This document shows positions 23,546 through 31,023 of a stretch of DNA of 34,969 bases, piece by piece. Origin of the DNA: Candidatus Methylomirabilis lanthanidiphila (lineage in GTDB: Bacteria > Methylomirabilota > Methylomirabilia > Methylomirabilales > Methylomirabilaceae); assembly GCA_902196205.1 (NCBI GenBank), contig CABIKM010000031.1:1-34969 (forward strand). Direction: 5' to 3'. The notes below the pieces were generated by a model that saw nothing but the letters and a program-made list of their open reading frames with translations, did not search any database and was not told the DNA's origin. The position numbers and the translations under genes are program-made. The first letter of the stretch is position 1. Each line of letters opens with the position of its first letter.

Positions 23546-25942
23546 GTGAAAATTCTGCAAGTTGTTCATGCCTTTCTTCCTCGATACGTTGCCGGTACGG
23601 AGATCTACACATATCACCTGTCCAGGGCGCTCATATCACGCGGGCATCACGTTCGGGTCTATACAAGAGGTGATGAGGCCCCCGACGGAGAGGTGCGTGA
23701 GGTCGAGACGATCTATGACGGAATCCCGACGAGAAGGATCCATGCGCATTGGCAAGGACCAGGAACCGCCGCCTTTCTTCACGCCTCCCTTTTCGCGGTC
23801 TCCAATCCGGCTATCGACCGGAGTTTCGATCTGTTCCTCCACGAGTTCGCCCCCGACATTGTCCATTTTCAGCATACCTATCGACTCTCGGCGTCGATGA
23901 TTGCCGTCGCACGAAACCACCGGGTTCCGGTACTGTTGACGCTGCACGACTACTGGATGATGTGCCACCGGATACAGTTGATCACACCGAAAATGGAGGT
24001 CTGCGACGGCCCAGGATCGGGCGCCAAGTGTGCAGTCTGTCTTCACCATTCCGTCAACGGAAACGGTCCGGATGAGTCGGCGATCCGATTCGGGACCAGG
24101 CTGGCCGGCATCTATCGTGCGCGATTCATGCGCAGGATGCTGCTCAAGACTGATCTCCTGATCTCGCCTTCGGAATTTCTGAGACGGAAGATCATCGAGT
24201 TCGGCGTGCCGTCCGACCGAATCATCTTCCTCGACAATGGGCTGAGCCTTGAGCGATTTCGGGACCTGCCTAAGCATCGATCCGCGCGACTCAGATTCGC
24301 ATTTGTAGGTACAAATATCGTTCACAAGGGCTTACACGTGCTCGTGGAGGCTTTTAACGGGGTTCCGATCGGTAAGGCTGAATTACTCATCTACGGCGAT
24401 CCGGCCGTCTCGCCGACCTATTACGAGAGCGTCAAGCGGCTGGCGAGCCACCCCGACATTACCTTCATGGGATTTTTCGAGAATCACAGGGTTGCAGAGG
24501 TGATGTCAGGTATCGATGTGCTGGTCGTTCCGTCAATCTGGCCCGAGAACTCACCGCTCGCCATTCATGAGGCGTTCCTGGCCGGGGTGCCGGTCATTGC
24601 GTCCCGCATCGGCGGGATGCCGGAGCTGGTGCGGCATGGGCAGAATGGGCTGCTGTTCGAGACCGGAAACCCCGCTGATCTGCTCGCGAAGATGGAGCAT
24701 CTCATCGACAACCCGTCCCTCGTCGCCGACTTCGCCCGCAATGCCGGGCACGTGAAGTCGATTCAGGAAAACGCCGCAGAACTCGAGCAGATCTACGAGC
24801 GGCTGATGCGGGAGCGGGCAGCCCGTCGAGGATCCGGCGTCTCCGCGCATTGCTGTGCCGCCGGCGTGTCGGATTGCCGATCAGAGGACCGCAGGTCGGG
24901 CCGCGTGAATACGCAAAGCGATGCCGCCTCCGTCGAATCCGGCTTGGGTCCGGAGTCACAACATGACGGGGGGGGATCAAGATCCCCGGGTGGATCAGCG
25001 TCGGCGATGGACGGATCGGAGGGTTGCGATCGATACGCCACGGAACTTGAACAGGTTGCTGCCCATTGGGGGGAACAAGCAAAAATTTCGATGGATGTCA
25101 AGAAGGCGATAGGGTGGCTCGCCTCCCCGCTGGTAGAGCGGTGTTACATCCATCCAGGGATCTCCGGGAATCCCGAGGAAAACTGGCTGATGTATGTCAA
25201 GAGGCGCTTTCTTCCGGAGACTGTGGCGCGCGGTCTCACCATCGGTTGCGGCGAAGGCGGCCTTGAGCGTCATGGGGCCGTCCTGAAACTCTGCCTCCAT
25301 TATGATGCCTTCGACATCTCCCCTGAGGCTATAGCGATAGCGAGGGATGCCGCCGAGAGATATGAGTTGAACAACGTCAGGTACGAGGTTCGCGATCTCA
25401 ATTACATCAGTCTGGAAGGGGATCGGTACGATGTCGTGTTCAGTTCGATGGCGCTTCACCACGTCGAACGTCTCGAGCATCTTCTGGCCGAAGTTCACAA
25501 GAGCTTGAAAGCCGATGGCTTATTTATACTGAACGAGTATGTGGGTCCGGATCGGTTCCAGTGGACTCCGTTGCAACTGATGGCGACCAATGGCCTGCTT
25601 CGGCTACTGCCCCCACGACTTCGCCGAAACCTACGGAATGGAGAGATCAAAACGACGGTCTGCCGGCCGTCCATTGAAGAGATGAAATACGCTGACCCCT
25701 CCGAGGCCGTCAGGTCCTCAGCGATTGTGCCCCTTATCGAGAATCATTTTCGAATTATTGAGCGCATCGATTACGGTGGGACCATTCTTCATCTCCTGCT
25801 TCAGGACATCGCGGGGAACTTTGATCAGGGCAAGAGAACGGATCTTACGCTGTTCCGGCTGGTTTGCGAAGTAGAGCGTTGGTTGATCAGGTCAAGGATT
25901 CTTTCGAGCGATTTCACGCTGATTGTGGCGCAAAAGAGATGA
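23546..25942 (+). CDS. GT4 glycosyltransferase fused to a class I SAM methyltransferase
   Basis: A 798-residue two-domain protein. Residues 1-425 are a GT4 enzyme: N-terminus MKILQVVHAFLPRYVAGTE, the HDYWMMC four-cysteine motif, and a donor-site block ENSPLAIHEAFLAGVPVIAS. Residues about 545-720 are a Rossmann methyltransferase with motif I LTIGCGEGG, an acidic FDIS end of strand 2, and the later FSSMALHHVERLEHLL and LKADGLFILNEYV. The linker (about 425-510) is low-complexity, rich in Ser, Gly, Arg and Asp, and does not look like a folded domain. The predicted product would add a sugar and methylate it or a neighbour, as in chain-terminating enzymes. Whether the fusion is real or results from a lost stop codon is open. 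The start is GTG 23546. Confidence 0.8.
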   Translation: MKILQVVHAFLPRYVAGTEIYTYHLSRALISRGHHVRVYTRGDEAPDGEVREVETIYDGIPTRRIHAHWQGPGTAAFLHASLFAVSNPAIDRSFDLFLHEFAPDIVHFQHTYRLSASMIAVARNHRVPVLLTLHDYWMMCHRIQLITPKMEVCDGPGSGAKCAVCLHHSVNGNGPDESAIRFGTRLAGIYRARFMRRMLLKTDLLISPSEFLRRKIIEFGVPSDRIIFLDNGLSLERFRDLPKHRSARLRFAFVGTNIVHKGLHVLVEAFNGVPIGKAELLIYGDPAVSPTYYESVKRLASHPDITFMGFFENHRVAEVMSGIDVLVVPSIWPENSPLAIHEAFLAGVPVIASRIGGMPELVRHGQNGLLFETGNPADLLAKMEHLIDNPSLVADFARNAGHVKSIQENAAELEQIYERLMRERAARRGSGVSAHCCAAGVSDCRSEDRRSGRVNTQSDAASVESGLGPESQHDGGGSRSPGGSASAMDGSEGCDRYATELEQVAAHWGEQAKISMDVKKAIGWLASPLVERCYIHPGISGNPEENWLMYVKRRFLPETVARGLTIGCGEGGLERHGAVLKLCLHYDAFDISPEAIAIARDAAERYELNNVRYEVRDLNYISLEGDRYDVVFSSMALHHVERLEHLLAEVHKSLKADGLFILNEYVGPDRFQWTPLQLMATNGLLRLLPPRLRRNLRNGEIKTTVCRPSIEEMKYADPSEAVRSSAIVPLIENHFRIIERIDYGGTILHLLLQDIAGNFDQGKRTDLTLFRLVCEVERWLIRSRILSSDFTLIVAQKR

Positions 25943-25957
25943 AGGGGGCGGATCGCC

Positions 25958-26791
25958 GTGTCTCATTGGGGTACAAATCGGGTGATGCAACAAGTGAGCA
26001 GGTTGTGCGGGCGACTGCTGCAGCGAAAAGGCGGACCGCGAGTCGAGGCCCAACCGGTGCCCGCAGCCGGAGGGGCAGACCTGCCTTCCGTCAACACCGC
26101 GCAGGACGGCCGGCGTTGGCGCTTCGCCCAGCAGATGGAACGGGAGTTTTGGCTGAACCTTGATGAGGCAGAATTCCAGGCTCAAGAGGCCGGCTATCGG
26201 TGTCTCGCCGGCCAGTTGGCGAGCTACGCGCGCACCTATTGCGGCGAGTGGGACGATATCCGTGTATTGCAGATCGGGTGTGCTGTGGAGGACGCAGTCA
26301 TGTATTTTCCTTACGGCAAGCGGTACGCAATCGACCCTCTGGCGGACTTCTACATTCGGCACTTCGAGCGCGCCCGCAATTCGGCGGTCACCTACTTTAC
26401 GGCCAGGGGGGAGGCGGTCCCATTTACGACAGACGTCTTCGATCTGGTCATCTGTGCCAATGTCCTGGACCATGTCTTTGAGCCGCAGAAGCTGCTTCGT
26501 GAGGCAAGCAGAACCCTGAGAACGGGGGGGTTGTTCTTTCTGTCTGTAGACGTGTATTCGGCAGATATCCGTATGCGACGGGTTGAGCAGGAGGCCGCCG
26601 GAGAGGTTGTCGATCCGTGCCATCCCCACACCTTCACGCATGAAATCCTGCAACATCTGGTTGAGACGACCGGCTTCCAGGTGCTTGCCGCAGAGGACTC
26701 GGCCTCCGGAAAAGGGGATGAGTCGGTGCGATTCGAGTTGACCCTTCTGAATGTGAAAAAGACGTATGGGCGAGACGAAGGAGGGTCGTGA
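25958..26791 (+). CDS. Class I SAM-dependent methyltransferase
   Basis: A 277-residue protein. The first 50 residues are basic and then Ala/Pro-rich. The core has a motif I-like VLQIGCAVED, where the usual glycine-rich loop is partly lost, then YAIDPLADF, GEAVPFTTDVFDLVICANVLDHV and LRTGGLFFLSVDV. The C-terminal HPHTFTHEILQHLVETTGFQ is typical of type 11/23 methyltransferases. It probably methylates a sugar of the polymer or its carrier, in line with the methyltransferase domain of the preceding gene. The start is GTG 25958, 15 bases after that gene ends. It ends 13 bases from the convergent GT4 gene, with a hairpin between. Confidence 0.8.
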   Translation: MSHWGTNRVMQQVSRLCGRLLQRKGGPRVEAQPVPAAGGADLPSVNTAQDGRRWRFAQQMEREFWLNLDEAEFQAQEAGYRCLAGQLASYARTYCGEWDDIRVLQIGCAVEDAVMYFPYGKRYAIDPLADFYIRHFERARNSAVTYFTARGEAVPFTTDVFDLVICANVLDHVFEPQKLLREASRTLRTGGLFFLSVDVYSADIRMRRVEQEAAGEVVDPCHPHTFTHEILQHLVETTGFQVLAAEDSASGKGDESVRFELTLLNVKKTYGRDEGGS

Positions 26792-26798
26792 AGGGATC

Positions 26799-26816
26799 TA
26801 CCCTCTAGCGAGGGTA
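26799..26816. terminator. Hairpin between convergent genes
   Basis: TACCCTC and GAGGGTA form a perfect seven-pair stem with a TAGC loop. It spans the stop codon of the minus-strand GT4 gene and lies 8 bases after the plus-strand methyltransferase stop. Such a symmetric hairpin could end transcripts from both sides; there is no long T-tract. Confidence 0.45.
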
Positions 26817-28178
26817 TGAGCCTGCAATCACATCTTCATAGATATCCTCGATCTCTAAAGCGTCCTCCTCCATGGTTTTAACCGGCCCGATATTCGCGCT
26901 CAGTTTGCCGATCAGATCCGGCTGCCGAATGATCCGCTCCATCTGCCTGCACAGATCGCCGGCGTTCCCCGTCCTGAAGAGAAGTCCATTGACCCCGTCC
27001 TGAATCAGTTCGGCCATGCCGCCGATGTCGGAAGCGATAACCGGCGTTTTGGCGAGGAACGCCTCGTGGATGGTCAGAGGAGAATTCTCATACCAGATCG
27101 AAGGAACAACCAAGACGTCGATCTCCGTCAGAATGCCGGCGACATCGCCGTGCTGATACCCACCCATGAAGCGGATTCGCGGGTCTCTGACAAGCCCCTG
27201 CAGCAGATCCGGATAGTCTTCAAATCCGCCGTAAGGAACGGAGTGCCCATAGATGTTCAACTCGGCTTCGGCAGGCGCCATCCGATTAAACGCTTCAACG
27301 AGCACATGGACCCCCTTGGTGGGGATCAGCGTGCCCAGGTACCCAAACCTCAGCCGGTCGGATGGTCGCTTTGCGAGCCCGGCGAAGCGGGAATCCTGAT
27401 GGCCATACTTCGAGAACAGAATCTTCCCGGACGGGATCCCTTGTTCGATGAACCTGTCACGCAGAAACCGGGAAGGGGCAATGAAGAGATCAACCAGCCC
27501 GCATACCTCCGTCACGTGCCGCCACCGCTCATTGATCTGGTCGAGCGCCTGCCGCTGGGTCATCAAAAAGAGTGTGGTCCGGAGTCCGGACAGTCGCCGG
27601 ACCAGCGTCTTGAGCTTGGATGACTCCTTACCGATGACCGTCTGCGCCTGTCGGTGGAATGGTGCGGCCTTGTGACCTCGCGCGTTGAGGGGGAATTGGG
27701 CGGCGAGACATCGCAGGCACTCCAAGGGCCTGGGTCCGTGGCAGAGCGTGAGATCGGTGGTCACGAGCTGCCCCCGCTGGCAGATCAGCCAAAAGTCGTG
27801 CAGGGTGAAGACGACGGGGATGTTGCGTGTCTTTGCCACGCGAATCAGGTTGGTCGAAAGACAGGTGAGATGGTGAAAATGTACGACGTCGGGACGGACC
27901 CGATCGAGAAACTCGTCGAACCTGCTATCGATCAGATCGTTGCGATAACACCCGCGAAAGGAGTCGCAGCCCTTGAACGTGTTATTGACCTTGACGACGG
28001 GCAACCCGTTGTAGGTGTCGGTAATGAGCGCATACTCCTCGAGTTGAGGATCTCCGATCCGATAAAAGACGGAAACGGCGTGCCGCTTTGCCAGTTCCTG
28101 CGAAAGGCCATAAGTGTAGATCTCGGAGCCTCCCGTGCTTTGCGGGAGAAATACATGGATGACCTGTGCGATTCGCAT
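26805..28178 (-). CDS. GT4 glycosyltransferase
   Basis: A 457-residue GT-B enzyme and a close relative of the GT4 half encoded at 23546-25942. It opens MRIAQVIHVFLPQSTGGSE, has the HDFWLIC four-cysteine motif (12 residues to C-x7-C-x2-C), and near its end the block ENSPLTIHEAFLAKTPVIAS, which differs from the fusion protein at only a few places. Compared with its relatives it carries an insertion of about 65 residues (about 175-240) between the Cys motif and the linker. It likely adds a sugar to the growing lipid-linked glycan. It is the second gene of a minus-strand pair, six bases after the GT2 stop, with GGAAGG in the end of that gene as its ribosome site. The strand switch suggests separate acquisition or separate control. 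Confidence 0.88.
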   Translation of the reverse strand: MRIAQVIHVFLPQSTGGSEIYTYGLSQELAKRHAVSVFYRIGDPQLEEYALITDTYNGLPVVKVNNTFKGCDSFRGCYRNDLIDSRFDEFLDRVRPDVVHFHHLTCLSTNLIRVAKTRNIPVVFTLHDFWLICQRGQLVTTDLTLCHGPRPLECLRCLAAQFPLNARGHKAAPFHRQAQTVIGKESSKLKTLVRRLSGLRTTLFLMTQRQALDQINERWRHVTEVCGLVDLFIAPSRFLRDRFIEQGIPSGKILFSKYGHQDSRFAGLAKRPSDRLRFGYLGTLIPTKGVHVLVEAFNRMAPAEAELNIYGHSVPYGGFEDYPDLLQGLVRDPRIRFMGGYQHGDVAGILTEIDVLVVPSIWYENSPLTIHEAFLAKTPVIASDIGGMAELIQDGVNGLLFRTGNAGDLCRQMERIIRQPDLIGKLSANIGPVKTMEEDALEIEDIYEDVIAGSYPR

Positions 28179-28184
28179 GAGCCG

Positions 28185-29132
28185 TCAGACCCTTCGGAAG
28201 GTCTTATAAGGGAGATGTCTGCTCTCGTCCCTGGCGCCCCGAAACTGGCCGAGGACGCTGGCTGCGATAAACAGGGGGAGACGGCAGAGCAGGCGGAGCG
28301 TTTTCGGCAGAGGTCTCTCATTCCGGATGACGAAGCGCGAATCCATCAGGAGGCTCGTCAAGACCGCGCGCAGGGCTTGGCGAGGCGTTGGAACCGTGTG
28401 AAGACGAAAGAGCTCGTAGAGACGACGATGACAGAGATACGTCCTCTGGTACTCGTAGAGAACCGACCGATGATGGGAATGGAATACGGCGGCCTCGGGC
28501 TCGTAGACGATCGCATACCCTTCCTCCAGGACCTTCTTCGACCATTCGAGGTCTTCGGCGAATGATGCCGAGGGAAACGGGTACTTACGCCATACCTCCT
28601 GTCGGATGCAGGAACTGACATTATCGAAAGTGCAGAACATGTACTGTTCCATCGGCGGCAGTGAACCGTATCTCTGCCAATCTGTGATCCTCTTGATCTC
28701 CCGGCAAGACCTGGCTGTCACCCAGCCGTTCAACTGCCGCTTGGTCAACACATCGGCGTCAGGTCTTGGGATCTGGCGGCAATAGACGCCGGCGACATCA
28801 GGATCCGAGAAGTTTCCGAGCATTTTTTCCAACCAGCTCTCACTGCTTGGGGTGGCGTCCTGCGTAATGAGTACGATAAATTCCCCGCGGGCCATTGCAA
28901 TCCCCAGGTTTCTGGTCCTGCCGTGATTAAACTCCTCAGAAGCAATTTCTCTTAGCCGCACCGGGTACCGCCGCAAAATGTCCAAGGTCCCGTCGGTTGA
29001 ACTGGAATCAATAGCGATGACTTCAAAGGGTTCTGAGAGCTTCTGCGAAAAAATCGCCTGCAGGGTCTCTTCAATATATTGCGCGCCGTTCTTGGTGACA
29101 AGCAGAATGGAAATGGCGGGGGTGGACGTCAT
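28185..29132 (-). CDS. GT2 glycosyltransferase (rhamnosyltransferase-like)
   Basis: A 315-residue GT-A family 2 enzyme. Visible blocks are ISILLVTKNGAQYIEETL, AIDSSSTDGTLDIL (nucleotide-sugar site), a TRNLGIAMARGEFIVLITQD block ending at the metal-binding acidic residue, and the late SFAEDLEWSKKVLEEG, with its catalytic-base type ED pair. This combination is typical of enzymes annotated as rhamnosyltransferases in O-antigen loci; the sugar is not certain. ATG 29132 gives the normal family start, whereas the longer ORF to 29207 adds a basic non-family extension. It is the first gene of the minus-strand pair, with a promoter candidate about 140 bases upstream. Confidence 0.85.
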   Translation of the reverse strand: MTSTPAISILLVTKNGAQYIEETLQAIFSQKLSEPFEVIAIDSSSTDGTLDILRRYPVRLREIASEEFNHGRTRNLGIAMARGEFIVLITQDATPSSESWLEKMLGNFSDPDVAGVYCRQIPRPDADVLTKRQLNGWVTARSCREIKRITDWQRYGSLPPMEQYMFCTFDNVSSCIRQEVWRKYPFPSASFAEDLEWSKKVLEEGYAIVYEPEAAVFHSHHRSVLYEYQRTYLCHRRLYELFRLHTVPTPRQALRAVLTSLLMDSRFVIRNERPLPKTLRLLCRLPLFIAASVLGQFRGARDESRHLPYKTFRRV

Positions 29133-29230
29133 GGCGATCTGCTCTACTCTTTTCCGGTCTGGTTCGATCTGTTCGCGGCCTGTATATGCTGCCCGCCGGG
29201 ATCTCACCCTGGCGGTCGATTTCCTCCCAA

Positions 29231-29265
29231 GCCGGCCGGCCCTCTCGCTTCCGGAGGCGGCCGGC
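29231..29265 (-). promoter_or_regulatory. GC-rich hairpin in the leader of the minus-strand GT2/GT4 pair
   Basis: GCCGGCCG (29231-29238) and CGGCCGGC (29258-29265) pair perfectly. Inside them CCTC (29241-29244) pairs with GAGG (29254-29257), leaving a two-base bulge and a nine-base loop, 12 pairs in all. It lies just downstream of the minus-strand promoter, so it could act as an attenuator or stabiliser; there is no T-tract. Confidence 0.45.
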
Positions 29266-29272
29266 CGATCTA

Positions 29273-29301
29273 ACTATTCCATAAGAACCGGGTGTTGTCA
29301 A
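29273..29301 (-). promoter_or_regulatory. Candidate promoter for the minus-strand GT2/GT4 pair
   Basis: On the minus strand a perfect TTGACA (29301-29296), a 17-nt spacer and AATAGT (29278-29273, four of six). The predicted start is about 130 nt before ATG 29132. Confidence 0.48.
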
Positions 29302-29490
29302 AGACCTGCGGAAGATTCCGGAAAGAGACAGTGCCGAACAGCCGGCTTTCGGGCTGAGGCATCCGAATGCCGGGATCGACCCGTGGTTGACAGGCGCGGG
29401 GCTTCTATGAGATATGATAGGCGCGCCTGAGGTCACCCGCAAAACCCGCCTTATCCCCCGCGTGGGGAGTGTGCAAGCCGATGGCGGTGC

Positions 29491-29539
29491 CCGCCCCACC
29501 CCATCTCCACTTTCTCCCCCCGGGAAGGAGAGGGGGCGG
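29491..29539 (+). repeat. Dispersed GC-rich palindromic element, copy 4 (diverged)
   Basis: The arms CCGCCCC and GGGGGCGG, with inner CTCC and GGAG, follow the layout of the copies at 96, 193 and 11473 but with more changes. It is intergenic, upstream of the second sulfotransferase gene. Confidence 0.5.
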
Positions 29540-29702
29540 ACGCGGCAACCTGCACGAGTTCCGGAAGAAGCGATAATACAAGAGGAGGGAAGGCGATGAG
29601 ACTCCCGGTCCGCTGCACCGTCATCTGCTTCCGGCGGAGCACCGCCTGTCACACGAGCCTGGAAGCCTGCGGAACATCCGTCTTCGCTCCACTCGGAATG
29701 GG

Positions 29703-30647
29703 GTGTTGCAGCCCGGTCTCCCCGCGGCAGAATCGGAAGCGTCCTTGAGGCACGTTGAAGAGCCGAATCGGCAGCGCGCGGATCGTGCCCTCACACCGCT
29801 GCTCGTACTGGGCGCGGGACGGAGCGGCACGACGCTCCTCATGCAACTGTTGGGCTCGTCCCCGCAGATTCTGTTTGACCGCGTATACCCGTTTGAGGTG
29901 CGGTACTTTACCTATCTTCTGCGTTGGGCACTGGTGCTGCATCAGGAGTGGCAGCCCGGCAATAGCTGGGGCCCGGCAGAGATCTTTACTCCACCGGACG
30001 GGCGAATAGGACCGTTCCCCTACGTCGGCGCCCCGCTCTGGGAACATCAGCAGTTATGGACCCGATGTTTTACCGCGGCGTGGGGGGAATTCTCCCGGAG
30101 TGCCGGTATCCGCGCGCATAGAGACGGGCCCACCCTCACGCCACCGCTCTACTATGCGGAAAAGATTCCGTTTTGGGTACCGGCGTACGTTCGGCAGGTC
30201 ATCCCATACAAGATCATTCTGCTGGTGCGTGATCCTCGGGATATCTTCTTATCCATTACGGCGTTTGACAGGAAACGCGGCTTTCCCGGGTTCACCCGCC
30301 GTCCTGAAGATGACGACTGGACGTTTGCCGTGCGATTCGTGGCGTTGTGCCGGGAACGGTTCAAGGTCCAGCGCGAAGAGACTGGCTCGCCGGGCAGCAT
30401 TCTGGTAAAATACGAGCGCTTGGCGATCGATCCGGAGGGCGAGGCGCAACGACTCAGTCAGTGGTTGGGCGTGACACTCGATGTCGGCGGCGTTGACAAT
30501 CACGTGCCATATCTTGCACGCCATATGACCAGCGAGAGCCCGCGCGAATCCGTCGAACGCTGGCGCCGCGAGTTATCGGCGAAGTTGAACAGGTTCTTTG
30601 TACAGGAACTTCGTGAAGAGCTGCAGCACTTCGGCTACGAGACGTGA
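29703..30647 (+). CDS. Sulfotransferase family protein
   Basis: A 314-residue PAPS-dependent sulfotransferase. The 5'-phosphosulfate loop is LGAGRSGTTLLMQLLG (about 36-51), and the 3'-phosphate site is ILLVRDPRDIFLSITAF (about 171-187). A VKYERLAIDPEGE block and a final LREELQHFGY are typical of the family. It differs clearly from the sulfotransferase at 16902, so two separate acceptors are likely. Within the polysaccharide cluster a sugar hydroxyl is the best guess. The start is uncertain: GTG 29703 has a poor ribosome site, and the frame stays open to 29577 without another start codon. A strong ribosome site with ATG 29596 lies upstream in a different frame, so a one-base frameshift at the 5' end is possible. 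Confidence 0.83.
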   Translation: MLQPGLPAAESEASLRHVEEPNRQRADRALTPLLVLGAGRSGTTLLMQLLGSSPQILFDRVYPFEVRYFTYLLRWALVLHQEWQPGNSWGPAEIFTPPDGRIGPFPYVGAPLWEHQQLWTRCFTAAWGEFSRSAGIRAHRDGPTLTPPLYYAEKIPFWVPAYVRQVIPYKIILLVRDPRDIFLSITAFDRKRGFPGFTRRPEDDDWTFAVRFVALCRERFKVQREETGSPGSILVKYERLAIDPEGEAQRLSQWLGVTLDVGGVDNHVPYLARHMTSESPRESVERWRRELSAKLNRFFVQELREELQHFGYET

Positions 30648-31023
30648 TTCCACGGGCTTACGTGACCCCCACGTGGGCGTGATCATTTTCCCGCATAAAG
30701 AGGTCTCCAGAGGCTCCTGGACGCGCCGGAGATGCTGCAGGCGATGCGCAAAATATCCGGCCGATATGCTCGCCTCAATGAAGGCCCATGTCACTGGGCT
30801 GAAGGAGATCCACGATGATGCCACCCACGACAGCCATCCAAAGGAAGGGCCGTGTGTGTCATGTCTGAGGTTGTCTGCTCACGTCCGGCAGCGGGACGCT
30901 GCGTTACGGGAACAGCCTCTGCGCGTATCGAAGTCGGCAAGGGGAATCAGCGAACGTGATGCAGAGGCCCGCCGCCCTCGTGAACCGTTGCAACCTATCC
31001 TTTCACTCAAGTCGTAGAAGCTG
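30648..31023. other. Gap with a possible small or decayed coding remnant
   Basis: Between the sulfotransferase and the RgpF-HAD gene lie 376 bases. One plus-strand frame is open across most of it; from ATG 30778 to the TAG at 31015-31017 it would encode 79 residues. Their second half, with RQRDAALREQ and ISERDAEARR, resembles the charged heptad tails of glycan-locus coiled coils. There is no ribosome site, and the first half reads like noise (clusters of Arg, Cys and Ser). The stop lies six bases before the next start, which has no ribosome site of its own, so translational coupling is possible. A decayed tail of a lost gene is at least as likely. Confidence 0.35.

Larger units (their letters stand above)
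29133..29702. other. Intergenic region with repeats, promoters and a possible start
   Basis: This 570-base gap between divergent genes holds a minus-strand promoter candidate, a long GC hairpin at 29231-29265 and a copy of the dispersed palindromic repeat (29491-29539). On the plus strand there is a TTGACA at 29387 with TATGAT 20 nt later, a poor spacing. A strong ribosome site (AGGAGGGAAGG, 29583-29593) lies before ATG 29596, which opens a 50-codon frame ending at 29748 out of frame with the sulfotransferase. No other coding signal was seen. Confidence 0.5.
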
